Assembly (NCBI GenBank): GCA_021785265.1
Contig: JAJYFY010000001.1
Span: forward strand, 23,201-87,200
From: Pseudomonadota bacterium
GTDB lineage: Bacteria > Pseudomonadota > Gammaproteobacteria > JAKAQQ01
Reading direction: 5' to 3'
Length of the DNA: 64,000 nucleotides
Made by a program: the position numbers and the translations under genes. The notes below the pieces were generated by a model. It was not told the origin of the DNA and did no database searches. It saw nothing but the letters and a program-made list of their open reading frames with translations. Below are positions 24,776-35,000 of the stretch, one piece after another (positions within the stretch are counted from its first letter, which is position 1; each line of letters starts with the position of its first letter).

Positions 24776-25748
24776 GGTCACGCTCGTCGAAGCGGTGAAC
24801 CTGGCACTCGCGAGAGCGCTGGCTGACGATCCCCAGGTGGTCCTCCTCGGAGAGGATATCGGAGTCAACGGGGGGGTGTTCCGCGCCACCGTGGGACTCC
24901 AGGAACGGTTCGGATCCAACCGCGTCCTGGACACTCCGCTTGCAGAATCGATGATTGCCGGCCTGGCGATTGGCATGGCGGCCATGGGAATGCGGCCGGT
25001 TGCCGAAATCCAGTTCTCGGGTTTCATCTACCCCACCATCGACCAGATGATCAATCATGCCGGCCGCCTGCGCACCCGGACACGCGGACGGCTGTCGGTC
25101 CCGATGGTCCTGCGGGCACCGAGCGGGGCTGGCATCCATGCCCCCGAGCACCATTCCGAAAGCAACGAAGCCCTGTTTGCCCACATGCCAGGGATCCGGG
25201 TGGTCATGCCCTCCTCGCCGACCCGGGCCTATGGTCTCCTGCTCGCAGCCATCCAGGATCCGGATCCGGTCGTTTTTTTCGAGCCGACCCGCCTCTACCG
25301 ACTCAACAAGCAGGAAGTTGAGGACAATGGACAACCCCTGCCTTTGGATACCTGTTTTGTCCTGCGCGAGGGCCATGATCTGACCTTCGTGAGCTGGGGA
25401 GCCATGCTCCACGAAACCCTCGAGGCCGCCCGGTTGCTGGCCGAAACCGAGCAGGTTTCCGCCGAGGTCATCGATCTCGGGACATTGAGCCCGATCGACT
25501 ATGAAACCATCCTCGAATCCGTGGGTCGGACCGGGAGACTGGTCATTGTGCACGAAGCCCCGCGCACGGCGGGACTGGGTGCGGAGATCGCCGCCGAAAT
25601 TGCCGAGCGGGCGCTCTACGATCTCGAGGCACCGATCATCCGGGTCACGGGTTACGATGTGGTCACTCCCTTCTTCAAGCTCGAACATGACTTCATGCCC
25701 TCGGTCGACCGGATCCGGCGGGCCGCCCAACAGGTACTTGAATCATGA
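24768..25748 (+). CDS. pdhB: 2-oxoacid dehydrogenase E1 beta
   Basis: Beta chain of the E1 heterotetramer. The 326-residue protein begins MAKVTLVEAVNLAL, has LLGEDIGVNGGVFRAT, RVLDTPLAESMIAGLAIG and the loop GIHAPEHHSESNEALFAH, and ends in the transketolase C-terminal domain with VIVHEAPRTAGLGAEIAA. The ATG lies inside the E1 alpha 3' end, and the stop overlaps the E2 start by ATGA, so all three subunits are translationally linked. Confidence 0.92.
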   Translation: MAKVTLVEAVNLALARALADDPQVVLLGEDIGVNGGVFRATVGLQERFGSNRVLDTPLAESMIAGLAIGMAAMGMRPVAEIQFSGFIYPTIDQMINHAGRLRTRTRGRLSVPMVLRAPSGAGIHAPEHHSESNEALFAHMPGIRVVMPSSPTRAYGLLLAAIQDPDPVVFFEPTRLYRLNKQEVEDNGQPLPLDTCFVLREGHDLTFVSWGAMLHETLEAARLLAETEQVSAEVIDLGTLSPIDYETILESVGRTGRLVIVHEAPRTAGLGAEIAAEIAERALYDLEAPIIRVTGYDVVTPFFKLEHDFMPSVDRIRRAAQQVLES

Positions 25749-26947
25749 AAATTTTTCATCTCCCGGATCTGGGTGAAGGACTCACCGAAGCGGAAATCGT
25801 CGAGTGGCACGTCCAGGTGGGTGATACAGTCGCGACCGACCAGCCTCTGGTGGCGATGGAGACCGCCAAGGCCGTCGTGGATGTGCCGGCGCCGTGGGGT
25901 GGCCGTATCCACGCACTTCACGGCAAACCCGGCGATATCGTTCCCACGCATGCCCCACTCGTCGATTTCGAGACTGACGGTGAGGACGCCCGCCCATCGG
26001 AGACGAGCCCTGCCCACGCGGGCCCGAAGGCGGTCTCCGCCCCTCCCCGTGAAGACCAAGGCAGCGTCGTGGGACATATGCCCGCTGCCGAGTCGGTCGT
26101 CCCCGAGCAGGCCATCATCCGGAAACGGCCAGCCGAAAAACGTACCGTCAAGGCACTCCCCAAGGTCCGGCGTCGGGCCCGCGAGCTCGGCATCGATCTC
26201 AGCCGGGTCACCGCAAGTGGCCGTCATGGCGAGACCACACTGGCCGACCTCCAGGCTCATCCGGTGGGTGCGCCACCAACCGCACCACGCAGTTCTTCCC
26301 AAGGCCAAGCCTCTCAGACCGAAACCCTCAGGGGAACCCGACGGATCATGGCACAGACCATGGCCCTGGCTCGTGACCAGGTGGCGGCCACGACCCTTTT
26401 CGATGACGCCGACCTCGAGGCCTGGAGGGGCCGCCAGGACATCACGGTTCGGGTCATTCGGGCACTGGCGAAAGGCTGTGCGGCCCATCCGGCGCTCAAT
26501 GCCTGGTTCAATGGAGAAACCCTGGAACACACGCTGCACGGTCATCTGGACCTCGGACTCGCCGTCGACACGCCGGACGGGCTCATCGTCCCGGTCCTTC
26601 GCGACATCGGCCGGGCTGAACCGGGGAAGATCCGTCAGGAACTCGAGCGGATCAAGAAAAAAACGCAGGCCCGTGCCTTGGAACCAGGCGAGATGGCCAA
26701 TCCCACCTTCACGCTCTCGAATTTCGGCATGATCGCGGGCCGCTACGCGACTCCGGTCATCGTCCCGCCAATGGTGGCCATCCTCGGGGTTGGCCGTTTA
26801 TGCCACGATGTGATCGCTGTCATGGGCGGAATCGCGACGCACCGGAGACTGCCCCTCTCCCTCACATTCGACCACCGTTGCGTGACCGGCGGCGATGCCT
26901 GCCGCTTTCTTCGGATCCTCATCGACGATCTGGCTGAACCGAGCTGA
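25745..26947 (+). CDS. pdhC: 2-oxoacid dehydrogenase E2, dihydrolipoyl acyltransferase
   Basis: Core acyltransferase moving the acyl group from E1 to CoA. The 400-residue protein has one N-terminal lipoyl domain with the lipoylated Lys in METAKAVVDVPAP, a Pro/Ala linker, a peripheral subunit-binding domain (KALPKVRRRARELGIDLS), a second linker and the catalytic domain with TFTLSNFGMIAGRYATPV. The active-site signature reads FDHRCVTGGDA, a Thr-Gly-Gly variant of DHRxxDG that I recall in other gammaproteobacterial E2s. No E3 gene is present. Confidence 0.92.
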   Translation: MKIFHLPDLGEGLTEAEIVEWHVQVGDTVATDQPLVAMETAKAVVDVPAPWGGRIHALHGKPGDIVPTHAPLVDFETDGEDARPSETSPAHAGPKAVSAPPREDQGSVVGHMPAAESVVPEQAIIRKRPAEKRTVKALPKVRRRARELGIDLSRVTASGRHGETTLADLQAHPVGAPPTAPRSSSQGQASQTETLRGTRRIMAQTMALARDQVAATTLFDDADLEAWRGRQDITVRVIRALAKGCAAHPALNAWFNGETLEHTLHGHLDLGLAVDTPDGLIVPVLRDIGRAEPGKIRQELERIKKKTQARALEPGEMANPTFTLSNFGMIAGRYATPVIVPPMVAILGVGRLCHDVIAVMGGIATHRRLPLSLTFDHRCVTGGDACRFLRILIDDLAEPS

Positions 26948-27001
26948 GGCCCCCGGATTCCGCGTGGGGGAGCGATCGCGAACCTCCTCTTCTTTTAGCG
27001 G

Positions 27002-27007
27002 TATAGT
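27002..27007 (+). promoter_or_regulatory. -10-like TATAGT before the giant GGDEF gene
   Basis: TATAGT lies about 90 bases before the GTG start. No clear -35 is seen. A G/C hairpin with CCCCC and GGGGG arms just after the E2 stop (about 26950-26970) has no T-tract. Confidence 0.3.
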
Positions 27008-27096
27008 GCAGACATCGGGCAAAACGGCCGGAGACAAGGGGAATCGTCCATGGCAAAACAGGATCGGGTGAACTGCGACCAGAGAGGTCTCCTGCG

Positions 27097-30000
27097 GTGA
27101 ATCGTGGCAGTTGGGATCCCCTGCCCCAGAAGCAGCAGGGATTCCAGCCACCCACTCCGACCGAGACGGAGTGGTCCGCCTTCAAGGTGCGCCTCTCCCA
27201 CCTGGCCATTCCTGACCGCGATCCGGAAATTCCACACTCACTGCTCGGGGCCTTCTGTCGCGAGGAATGGCCGCGCTTGATTGCGGCTGACTCCCCCTCT
27301 GACTGGAAACTATCCGTGGCCTCCTCCCGCAACGGATCCCCATCCGGCGGGAGCCTGCTGTCCCACACCCTCCAGAACCACCTCGTTTTGAAGCTGCTGC
27401 TGGGCCGCGTGCCCGGGTCAGACCCGCCCGGACCCGAAGCCTCCCGCGTTGAGTCGATCCCGGACTGGATACTGGCTTCGACCCTCGAAAGCCTTGAACG
27501 TGAGCCGCAGCTCATGCTTTCGGAAGCCGGTTCCGCGGTCGCATCCCTACTCAAAAATGCCGCGGCCCGTGTGGCACACACCTTCCAGGAACTCTGTCGA
27601 GTCGCGACCATCCGGAATGGGCCGCGTCTGGCCTGGGTGGGACTGCTTTCCGAAAGCACCCGGTCCCTGGAGATTGCTGGCTGGGCTGGGGAGTCGTCGA
27701 ACTACCTCGACGGGATCCAGGTGAGCATCGATCCGAACCAACCCCAAGGTCGCGGACCCATGGCGCTGTCCTTTCGGACCGGGAAAGTCCAGGTCATCCA
27801 GTCGACTTTCGAAGAAACCCGTTTTATGCCCTGGAAAGAGCGGGCGGCCCACTACGGCCTGGCCAGCATGGTGGCGCTCCCCATCCAGATCCAAGGACTC
27901 ACGATTGGTGTTTTCTCGGTTTATGCAGGAGAACCGGGCTTCTTCACGGAATCGACCATCCATCCTCTCGAGCAGCTCGTCCTCGCGACCTCCCACCGGC
28001 TCGAGACCTTGACCCACCAGCTTTCTCTCCAGCGTCTGCTCAGCGCGTACCGAGCGGGACATGCGCTGAATGAAATCACCGCTCTCCATGGTCCGCTGCA
28101 TCAGCTTTGCGAAAACGCCTGCCGCATCCTCACCGAGTACCTGGAACTAGGACTGTGTTATATCGTGGAGGTTCACAAAACCTCCAAAGTGCCTATCATC
28201 CACACGGCCAGTGGGCCGGCCAGCGGATTTCTGGAGGGGATTGTTTTCAGCCTGGATCCCACTCACCCGGACTGCGGTTTGAGCGGGCTGGTCTATGCCG
28301 CGGAGAAGCCCCTCGCCATCAACCGGCTCGAACATGAACCCCGACTGGCCCGTTGGCGTGAGCGGCTCCAGGTCCATGCCCTGCGGTCGGCCGCGGGTTT
28401 TCCGCTCTACCGCGGGAAGAGTGGACAGGAGCCTTGGGGGACCCTCATCCTCCTTGCTTTCGAACCCGGCTATTTCGACCCTCCCCTGGTCTTTCACCTC
28501 GAGAATATCGCCCAGGGATTAAGCCTCGCCATCGAGGAAGATTTTCATCGCCAGAGGCTGTTCCGGGTGGAGCGCTTCTATTCGGCCTTAGGAGAGTTGG
28601 GTAGCTACCTGGCGATGGATCCGCCTCTGTCCTCACTCCTGCAGAAAATCTGTGAACTGACCAGCAACACCATCGGCCTTCCCATCGTCTACATCACACT
28701 GCTCAACCCGCGGACTCACACGGTCGGTCTCGAGGCGTTTGCCGGACCTGCCAGTGACCTGATCCGGAGCGTTCCGATCATGATCGATCCCGCTCATCCC
28801 GAGGGTCGTGGCATCACGGGTGCCGTTTTCCGCACGTGTCAACCCATCATCGTGAACAACCTCGATGAAGAGCGCACGATCTGGCTGTCCGAAGCCGAAC
28901 GACGATCGGTCTCCTCGATCGCTGGATTTCCCCTGCTCATCAACGGAGAGTGCCACGGCATCCTCGGCGTAGGCGCGCTCATCCAGAACTTCTTCGATGA
29001 CGAGTTGATCGGACTGCTCGGACGGGTGGCCGACATGGTCGGCACCGCCCTCAACCATAGCTATGAAAAAATCCAACGCAACCATTTCGAGAAACTCTTC
29101 GGCGCTCTCTCCGAGCTGCACCGTCTCGTCGCCGGGCATCCCGATCCGATCCTCCTGTTCCAGGAGGTTGTCCGGATTCTCGGACACGTCGACGGTGCCG
29201 TCGGCAACTGCATTCTGCAGGCACCCAAGCCGGCTGGTGCGGCGGGGACGGTCGAACCCCATCTGCCGTGGTTTCCCGGGGACTCCGCAGATTCCCTGAC
29301 GGAATCTCTCCGGCCGTTCTGTCAACACCTGGCCGGCGAGGCCACGGCCAGCCGGACCCCGATCCTGGTCTGTCTCTCTCACGCACCCCTCCTGCCGTCC
29401 GGAATCGAGGAGGCCTTCCACAAGGCGGGGATTCGCGGAATCGGGGGTTTCCCCATCCTGTTCCGGGGACAGGTTTTTGCCGTGCTCGTGCTGCTCTCGA
29501 ATGAGGATGCCTTTTTCGAATCCGACACACTGGTCGGGCTGTGCACGCAGTTCACCGACGCCATCACCCTCGCCCTCATGGAGTACGACCGCGAAACCGA
29601 CCTCAAACAGATGGCCCTGATGGATACCCTGACGGGATTGCCCAACCGCAATCTTTATTTCGATCGGCTCGATAGCGCGCTCAAGCAAGCCGAACGGAAC
29701 CGGACGCTCGTCGGTATCACCATTCTCGATATCGACCGCTTCAAGGAGATCAATGACCGGTTTGGGCATGATGCCGGTGATCTCCTGCTGGCCACTCAGG
29801 CCCACCGCATGGAGGCCCTTCTGAACGATCAGAGTACCGTGGCACGGCTGGCCGGTGACGAGTTCGGCCTGGTCCTGGCTGGACTCGAAACGGAAGTCGC
29901 CATGACGAGCATCCTCGAACGACTGCGTTCGACACTGTCCGCTCCCGTCGCCTACCAGGAACAGTGGCTGCAGACAACCGTGAGTCTCGGGCTGACCATC

Positions 30001-31320
30001 TACCCCCGGGATCACCAACCCCCCCGGACGCTCATGCGGCATGCCGATCTCGCCCTCTACCGGGCCAAATCCCGTGGCCGAAATGCCTGGGCCCTTTATG
30101 AGGAAGACTTCGAAAGACGGCTGGAACAACAGATGGTGACCCGGCGGCAGTTCCAACGAGCTCTGGTCCACGGCGATATCCGACTCTACCTGCAACCCGT
30201 GATCGACCTTCAGGATGGCGGACTGGTCAGTGCCGAGGCCTGTGCCCGATGGCCTGGATTCAGCGCGATGTCGGAGGAAAACGCCGACTGGCTGAGCAGC
30301 ATCGAGGATGACCCGGACCTCGTGCCGAAGGCGGGACGCTACCTGCTTGAGGCCGTCGGGCTCGAACTCGGGACCCTGGACCGGGCCGGTCTTGTTTTTC
30401 CGGTCAGCCTGAACATCGACCTCCGCTACCTTCTCTCCGTCGACTTTGAACGGGATATTGACGACTGGTGCACCCGCCATGGGTCTCTCGCCAGCCGTCT
30501 CGTTTTGGAACTCAAGCCCAGCCCTTTACTGCCGGACTGGAACCGTCTCCCTCCCGTGATCGAGGGATTGCGGCGCCGAGGCATCCGGATCCTCCTTGAT
30601 AACTTTGGTGTCTGGCCCGTGCCCCTTGGGAAACTCGAGCTGGTCCGCACGCAGGGGATCAAGGTTGACCGCTCGCTGATTCTCCATCTCCACGAGGAAC
30701 CCCGGGCGCTGAGCCTGGTCGCGGGAGCACTGCGGAGTGGCGAGATCGGGCACTTCGAGGTGACCGCGGTCGGCATCGAACGGGATGATCTCGCTGAACT
30801 CTTTTATGCCTTGGGGGGTCGACTGGCCCAGGGATTTTTTGCAACGGCTGCACTCGGCAACCAGGCGCTCGTCGAATGGAGCCGGCACTGGAAATTACCC
30901 ACCCCGCTGGCCCGTTCCCTGGCCCGGACTGCGGACGTGCATCTCCTTCCCTTGCGGCTGAACGGTCCCTACCATCGCTGGTTGCGGGGTCGGATCGTCG
31001 AAGCACTCGAGGCCTCGGGTGAATCCGACCGTGCCCTGCTCGCCACTCTTTCCGGCTCGGCTTGCAGTCTGATTCCCTGGCCGGCCGGCCCGTGTTCACC
31101 CCGGCAGCGGAGGCTCCGTTCCTGTCACGAAGACCTCCACACGCAACTGGATCGCCTGATTGCCGACGCCTTGGAGAACCGCCCGATCCGATCACTCGGG
31201 AAACAGCTCGTCGAGCGCATGCAGGAATACGAGGTGGAGCTGGATCGAGTCCTGCACGCCTCCCGGCTCCGGCACCGTTCCCGTTCCTCCCCTAAAGCCA
31301 ACCCTGGTCCGCAAAGCTGA
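27097..31320 (+). CDS. Giant cyclic-di-GMP signalling protein: four GAF, GGDEF, degenerate EAL, CZB-like tail
   Basis: A 1407-residue soluble protein. Four GAF-type sensor repeats can be seen at about 160-310, 325-480, 505-660 and 670-830, each with a VxxxxIxxDPxxP- or GFPL-like core. The diguanylate cyclase domain starts near LMDTLTGLPNRNLYFDRL (about 840), with the active site as AGDEF (919-923). The inhibitory RxxD site expected five residues upstream is absent (NDQS). The EAL-like domain reads EAC at 1047 and DNFG at 1168, so phosphodiesterase activity is doubtful. The last 120 residues carry His1293, Cys1323, His1344 and His1348 in a CZB-like pattern. The start is GTG with AGAGAGG ten bases upstream. 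Confidence 0.85.
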   Translation: MNRGSWDPLPQKQQGFQPPTPTETEWSAFKVRLSHLAIPDRDPEIPHSLLGAFCREEWPRLIAADSPSDWKLSVASSRNGSPSGGSLLSHTLQNHLVLKLLLGRVPGSDPPGPEASRVESIPDWILASTLESLEREPQLMLSEAGSAVASLLKNAAARVAHTFQELCRVATIRNGPRLAWVGLLSESTRSLEIAGWAGESSNYLDGIQVSIDPNQPQGRGPMALSFRTGKVQVIQSTFEETRFMPWKERAAHYGLASMVALPIQIQGLTIGVFSVYAGEPGFFTESTIHPLEQLVLATSHRLETLTHQLSLQRLLSAYRAGHALNEITALHGPLHQLCENACRILTEYLELGLCYIVEVHKTSKVPIIHTASGPASGFLEGIVFSLDPTHPDCGLSGLVYAAEKPLAINRLEHEPRLARWRERLQVHALRSAAGFPLYRGKSGQEPWGTLILLAFEPGYFDPPLVFHLENIAQGLSLAIEEDFHRQRLFRVERFYSALGELGSYLAMDPPLSSLLQKICELTSNTIGLPIVYITLLNPRTHTVGLEAFAGPASDLIRSVPIMIDPAHPEGRGITGAVFRTCQPIIVNNLDEERTIWLSEAERRSVSSIAGFPLLINGECHGILGVGALIQNFFDDELIGLLGRVADMVGTALNHSYEKIQRNHFEKLFGALSELHRLVAGHPDPILLFQEVVRILGHVDGAVGNCILQAPKPAGAAGTVEPHLPWFPGDSADSLTESLRPFCQHLAGEATASRTPILVCLSHAPLLPSGIEEAFHKAGIRGIGGFPILFRGQVFAVLVLLSNEDAFFESDTLVGLCTQFTDAITLALMEYDRETDLKQMALMDTLTGLPNRNLYFDRLDSALKQAERNRTLVGITILDIDRFKEINDRFGHDAGDLLLATQAHRMEALLNDQSTVARLAGDEFGLVLAGLETEVAMTSILERLRSTLSAPVAYQEQWLQTTVSLGLTIYPRDHQPPRTLMRHADLALYRAKSRGRNAWALYEEDFERRLEQQMVTRRQFQRALVHGDIRLYLQPVIDLQDGGLVSAEACARWPGFSAMSEENADWLSSIEDDPDLVPKAGRYLLEAVGLELGTLDRAGLVFPVSLNIDLRYLLSVDFERDIDDWCTRHGSLASRLVLELKPSPLLPDWNRLPPVIEGLRRRGIRILLDNFGVWPVPLGKLELVRTQGIKVDRSLILHLHEEPRALSLVAGALRSGEIGHFEVTAVGIERDDLAELFYALGGRLAQGFFATAALGNQALVEWSRHWKLPTPLARSLARTADVHLLPLRLNGPYHRWLRGRIVEALEASGESDRALLATLSGSACSLIPWPAGPCSPRQRRLRSCHEDLHTQLDRLIADALENRPIRSLGKQLVERMQEYEVELDRVLHASRLRHRSRSSPKANPGPQS

Positions 31321-31849
31321 TCCATTGCGTCCCGCCGATCACAAAGTGATCGAGCAAGCGGATGTCGACCAGTGTGAGGGCCTCTTTGAGTCTCTGGGTC
31401 AGTTGTCGGTCGGCCTGTGAAGGTTCAGCCAGTCCCGAGGGATGGTTGTGGGCACAGAGGATGGCCGCTGCGTTGTATCCCAACCCCTGCTTGATGACTT
31501 CCCGGGGATGGACCACACACTGGTTGAGCGTTCCGGCAAAGGGAACCTCGGTCGCGAGCACCCGGTAATGATGGTCCAGATAAGCGACCGCAAAAACCTC
31601 GCGGCCCAAGCAGGCCAGTTTCATCCGGAAATATTCAGCGCCCTGCCGGGGTGAATCCAGTGCAGACCCGCTCCTCCGGAACCGGCGCTCGAGCACATCC
31701 AGGGCAGCCTCGAGCAGAGCCTCCTCCCCACTCTCTGGACGTGAGGGGCCCGGTGAGTCACAAGCCATTTCTTGGCGCGATTCAAAGTCAAGAACCATCT
31801 GGGAACCCTCCGATCGTCCGATCAGATGGGGGTGTTCAGAAACGGTCAT
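31292..31849 (-). CDS. radC: Short RadC-family JAB/MPN protein
   Basis: A 185-residue UPF0758/RadC-like protein; the biological role is unclear despite the historical DNA-repair name. The JAMM metal motif is intact in AHNHPSGLAEPSQADRQLT, and it ends VIGGTQWISFADQGWL. It is shorter than chromosomal RadC of about 220-230 residues and lacks a convincing N-terminal helix-hairpin-helix part. The ATG at 31849 has GGATGGAAC upstream; 31798 is an alternative. The 3' end overlaps the convergent GGDEF gene by 29 bases. Confidence 0.85.
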   Translation of the reverse strand: MTVSEHPHLIGRSEGSQMVLDFESRQEMACDSPGPSRPESGEEALLEAALDVLERRFRRSGSALDSPRQGAEYFRMKLACLGREVFAVAYLDHHYRVLATEVPFAGTLNQCVVHPREVIKQGLGYNAAAILCAHNHPSGLAEPSQADRQLTQRLKEALTLVDIRLLDHFVIGGTQWISFADQGWL

Positions 31850-32001
31850 GACCGATGTTCCATCCATCAAGGAATCGGCTGATCCTAAACCGGTACGCGA
31901 TCTTGCCGGATTGTGAATTCGGGCAGAGAAACCCCGATTATCAAAAGGGGGGTGGATCATCCATCCCCCCGGCCAGCACAACGCAGCCAAAACCGCTAAA
32001 A

Positions 32002-32030
32002 TTGAACGAGATCGCTCCGGTTCGGGTTAT
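32002..32030 (+). promoter_or_regulatory. Possible sigma-70 promoter of the glutamate dehydrogenase gene
   Basis: TTGAAC (32002-32007) and GGTTAT (32025-32030) are separated by exactly 17 bases. The predicted start near 32037 leaves a leader under ten bases before the ATG at 32044, which has no Shine-Dalgarno, so this gene may also be nearly leaderless. Confidence 0.4.
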
Positions 32031-32043
32031 TTCGTTTGATCTT

Positions 32044-35000
32044 ATGCGTAATCACCCTCTTCTTTCCGCCCCTTCCGCCTTTCTGACCCGTCTCGCCAAC
32101 GCCATCGAAAAAAAGTCCTCGACGGAAACCGCCCCGAAAGATCTCCGGGGGGTGCTCGGGCTTTATTTCCAGTCAGTCACACACGACGATCTTGAACTCT
32201 TCAGCCTAGAAGACTGGGTCAGCCTGTTCACGGAACATTGGGAGCTTGGGGCCACCCGTCGCCCCGGAGAGACCTTGCTCCGTCTCGTCAATCTGCCAAT
32301 CCGGCGGCATGCTACCCAAGCCTATACGGTGGCCCTCACCGTCAATGACGACATGCCCTTCCTCGTGGATTCCATGACGCTGGCCGGCCGTCAGGAGGGG
32401 CTGGGACTCCATCTCACCGTCCATCCGGTTTTTGTGGCTGAGCGCAATGCGGAAAACCGGATCCGAGAGATTGCGGGACTCGAGGCGGGATCGGCAGGAC
32501 CCCGGGAATCCTGGATTCTCGTGGCCTTCGACCGCATCCAAGGCGGAGAGCGCCTGGCCCGACTCGAAAAACGGATCCGTGACAACCTCCTGGACGTCCT
32601 TCGGGTCCGACAGGACTGCACCGCCCTCCGCGACCGGGTCGGTTTACTGAGAGAAGAAATCACCCGCTGGAAGACTTTCCTTCCGAAACGGGAGGTCGAG
32701 GAAGCCCGAGACTTTCTCGAGTGGATGACGCAGGACTGGTTCACCTTCCTGGGTTACCGGCGCTACGCACTGCATCAGGACGGCGACCAGCTCCGCCTGG
32801 AACCGGAACGGGAGACCGGGCTCGGCATCCTGCGCACCGATGCGGATCGCGTGCCGGAACCGAAAACCCTGCCCCAGCGGGCGAACGAAAAGGCTCTGGC
32901 CCAGGAACTGCTCATCATCACGAAGACGAATGCCCACTCGACGGTCCACCGGTCCGGACCCCTCGACTACATCGGCCTCAGACGCTTCGATGCCAAGGGT
33001 CGGGTCGTCGGGGAGGATCGGATCCTCGGACTGTTCAGTCCCCTGGTCTTTAAATGCCCTCCCCAAGAAATCCCGGTGGTCCGCCTCAAGCGCGAGGCCG
33101 TTCTCCGGCAATCGGGACTCGCTCCCGAATCCCATGCCGGACGCCATCTCCGGATCATCTTCGATACCCTGCCCTTGAGTGAACTCTTGGAGGCGTCGAT
33201 CGATCAACTGGTCGAGCTCACGCTGGGGGTCCTTCGGCTGCAGGAACGTCATCTGACCCGCCTGTTTCTCCGACCCGACGTGTTCGGCCGTTACCTCAGC
33301 TGCCTTATCTATCTGCCCCGGGAAAATTACACTGCCCGGGCCCGTGAACGCATTGAAAAGATTCTGGAAGAGGGACTTCATGGCCACTCGATCGAATCCG
33401 ATCTCTGGATCTCGGATTCGGTTTTGGCCCGGCTGCATGCCACCGTACACACCGAAACGGACCGCCTCCCTCCCAAGCGCCTCGCCAGTCTCGAACAGGA
33501 GATCCAGGAAGCCAGCCTGAGCTGGAGTGAGAAACTGAGGATTGCCCTAGCCGACCGACTGGGCGAAGAACGGGGCCTCCCGCTCTTTGACCGCTACCGG
33601 GACAGTTTCCCCGAGGTCTACCGCGACGACGTCAAACCCCGGGCCGCCGTCTACGACCTCCTGGAAATCGAACAGCTCAAGCCGACCCAGCCCCTCCGGC
33701 TCTCTCTCTACCGCCCCAAACATGCGAGCCTCGACTCGCTCCGGCTCAAGATTTTCCGCCTCGATCAGGCGCTCGCCATTTCCGATACCTTGCCCATCCT
33801 GGAAAGCACGGGATTCCGGGTCGTTTCGGAACGACCCTACGAAGTTCCCGCCCCCGAAATCGGTCGTGTCTGGATCCACGATTTCGAACTCGAACTGTCC
33901 GGACCGTCGGACCGGGCCTTGGAGCGACGTGAAGCCCTTGAGGAGCTCTTCCTCGCCATCTGGAACGGGCTTGCGGCCAACGACGGGTTCAACCGCCTGG
34001 CCATCGACGCCGAACTGTCCTGGCGCGAAATCATGCTCCTCCGGAGCATCTCGAAGTATCTCATCCAGACTGGAATCCCTTTCACGCCGGCCAACATGGC
34101 CCGGGCCGTGACCAGCCATCCCACGATCAGCCATCTTCTCGTCCGCTGGTTCCATGCCCGTTTCGATCCCTTCCGGGAGGCACAAGACCGTGAGCAGGAA
34201 GCCGCCGCCTGCCTCGAATCCTTGAAGGCGGAACTCGAAAGCGTGGAGTCGAGCGATGACGACCGGATTCTGAGGGCCTACCTCGGCGTGCTGGGCGCCA
34301 TGGTGCGGACCAGCTTCTTCCAGCGGCCCCTCCGGGACCCGGAAGGCTACCGTTTCCTCAGCTACAAACTGGACTCCAGCCGGGTTCCGGATCTGCCGTT
34401 GCCGCGCCCCTTGTACGAGATTTTCGTCTACGCCCCACAGGTGGAAGGCATTCACCTGCGGGGGGGGCGGATCGCGCGAGGCGGTATCCGGTGGTCGGAC
34501 CGGAGCGAGGATTTCCGGACCGAGGTGCTGGGCCTGATGAAGGCCCAGATGGTCAAAAACACGGTCATTGTCCCAGTCGGTGCCAAGGGTGGGTTTTACG
34601 TCAAACAACCACCCAAGGACGGGAACCGGGATCGACTCCTCGAGGAGGCCCAGCGCTGCTACCGGACCTTCATCCAAGGACTCCTGACCTTGACCGACAA
34701 CATCGTCGCCGGGCAGATCCAGCCACCCAAGCGGGTGGTTCGCTACGACGAGGATGATCCGTACCTGGTCGTGGCTGCCGACAAAGGGACGGCGACCTTC
34801 TCTGACCTGGCCAACTCCATCGCCGCGGATTTCCACTTCTGGCTGGGTGACGCCTTTGCCTCCGGCGGATCGGTCGGCTATGACCACAAGAAGATGGGGA
34901 TCACCGCTCGCGGCGTATGGGAATCCGTCCGTCGCCATTTCCGGGAGCTTGGTGTCGACCCCGACCGGGAGCCGGTCACCGTCGTCGGTATCGGCGACCT

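Noticed and set aside
25745..26947. E2 active-site signature with Thr instead of Asp as a sign of inactivity
   Set aside because: The DHRxxTGG variant, as I recall, is common in gammaproteobacterial 2-oxoacid dehydrogenases, and the catalytic His is intact.
26949..26970. Intrinsic terminator after the E2 gene
   Set aside because: The CCCCC/GGGGG arms have a long loop and no T-tract follows.
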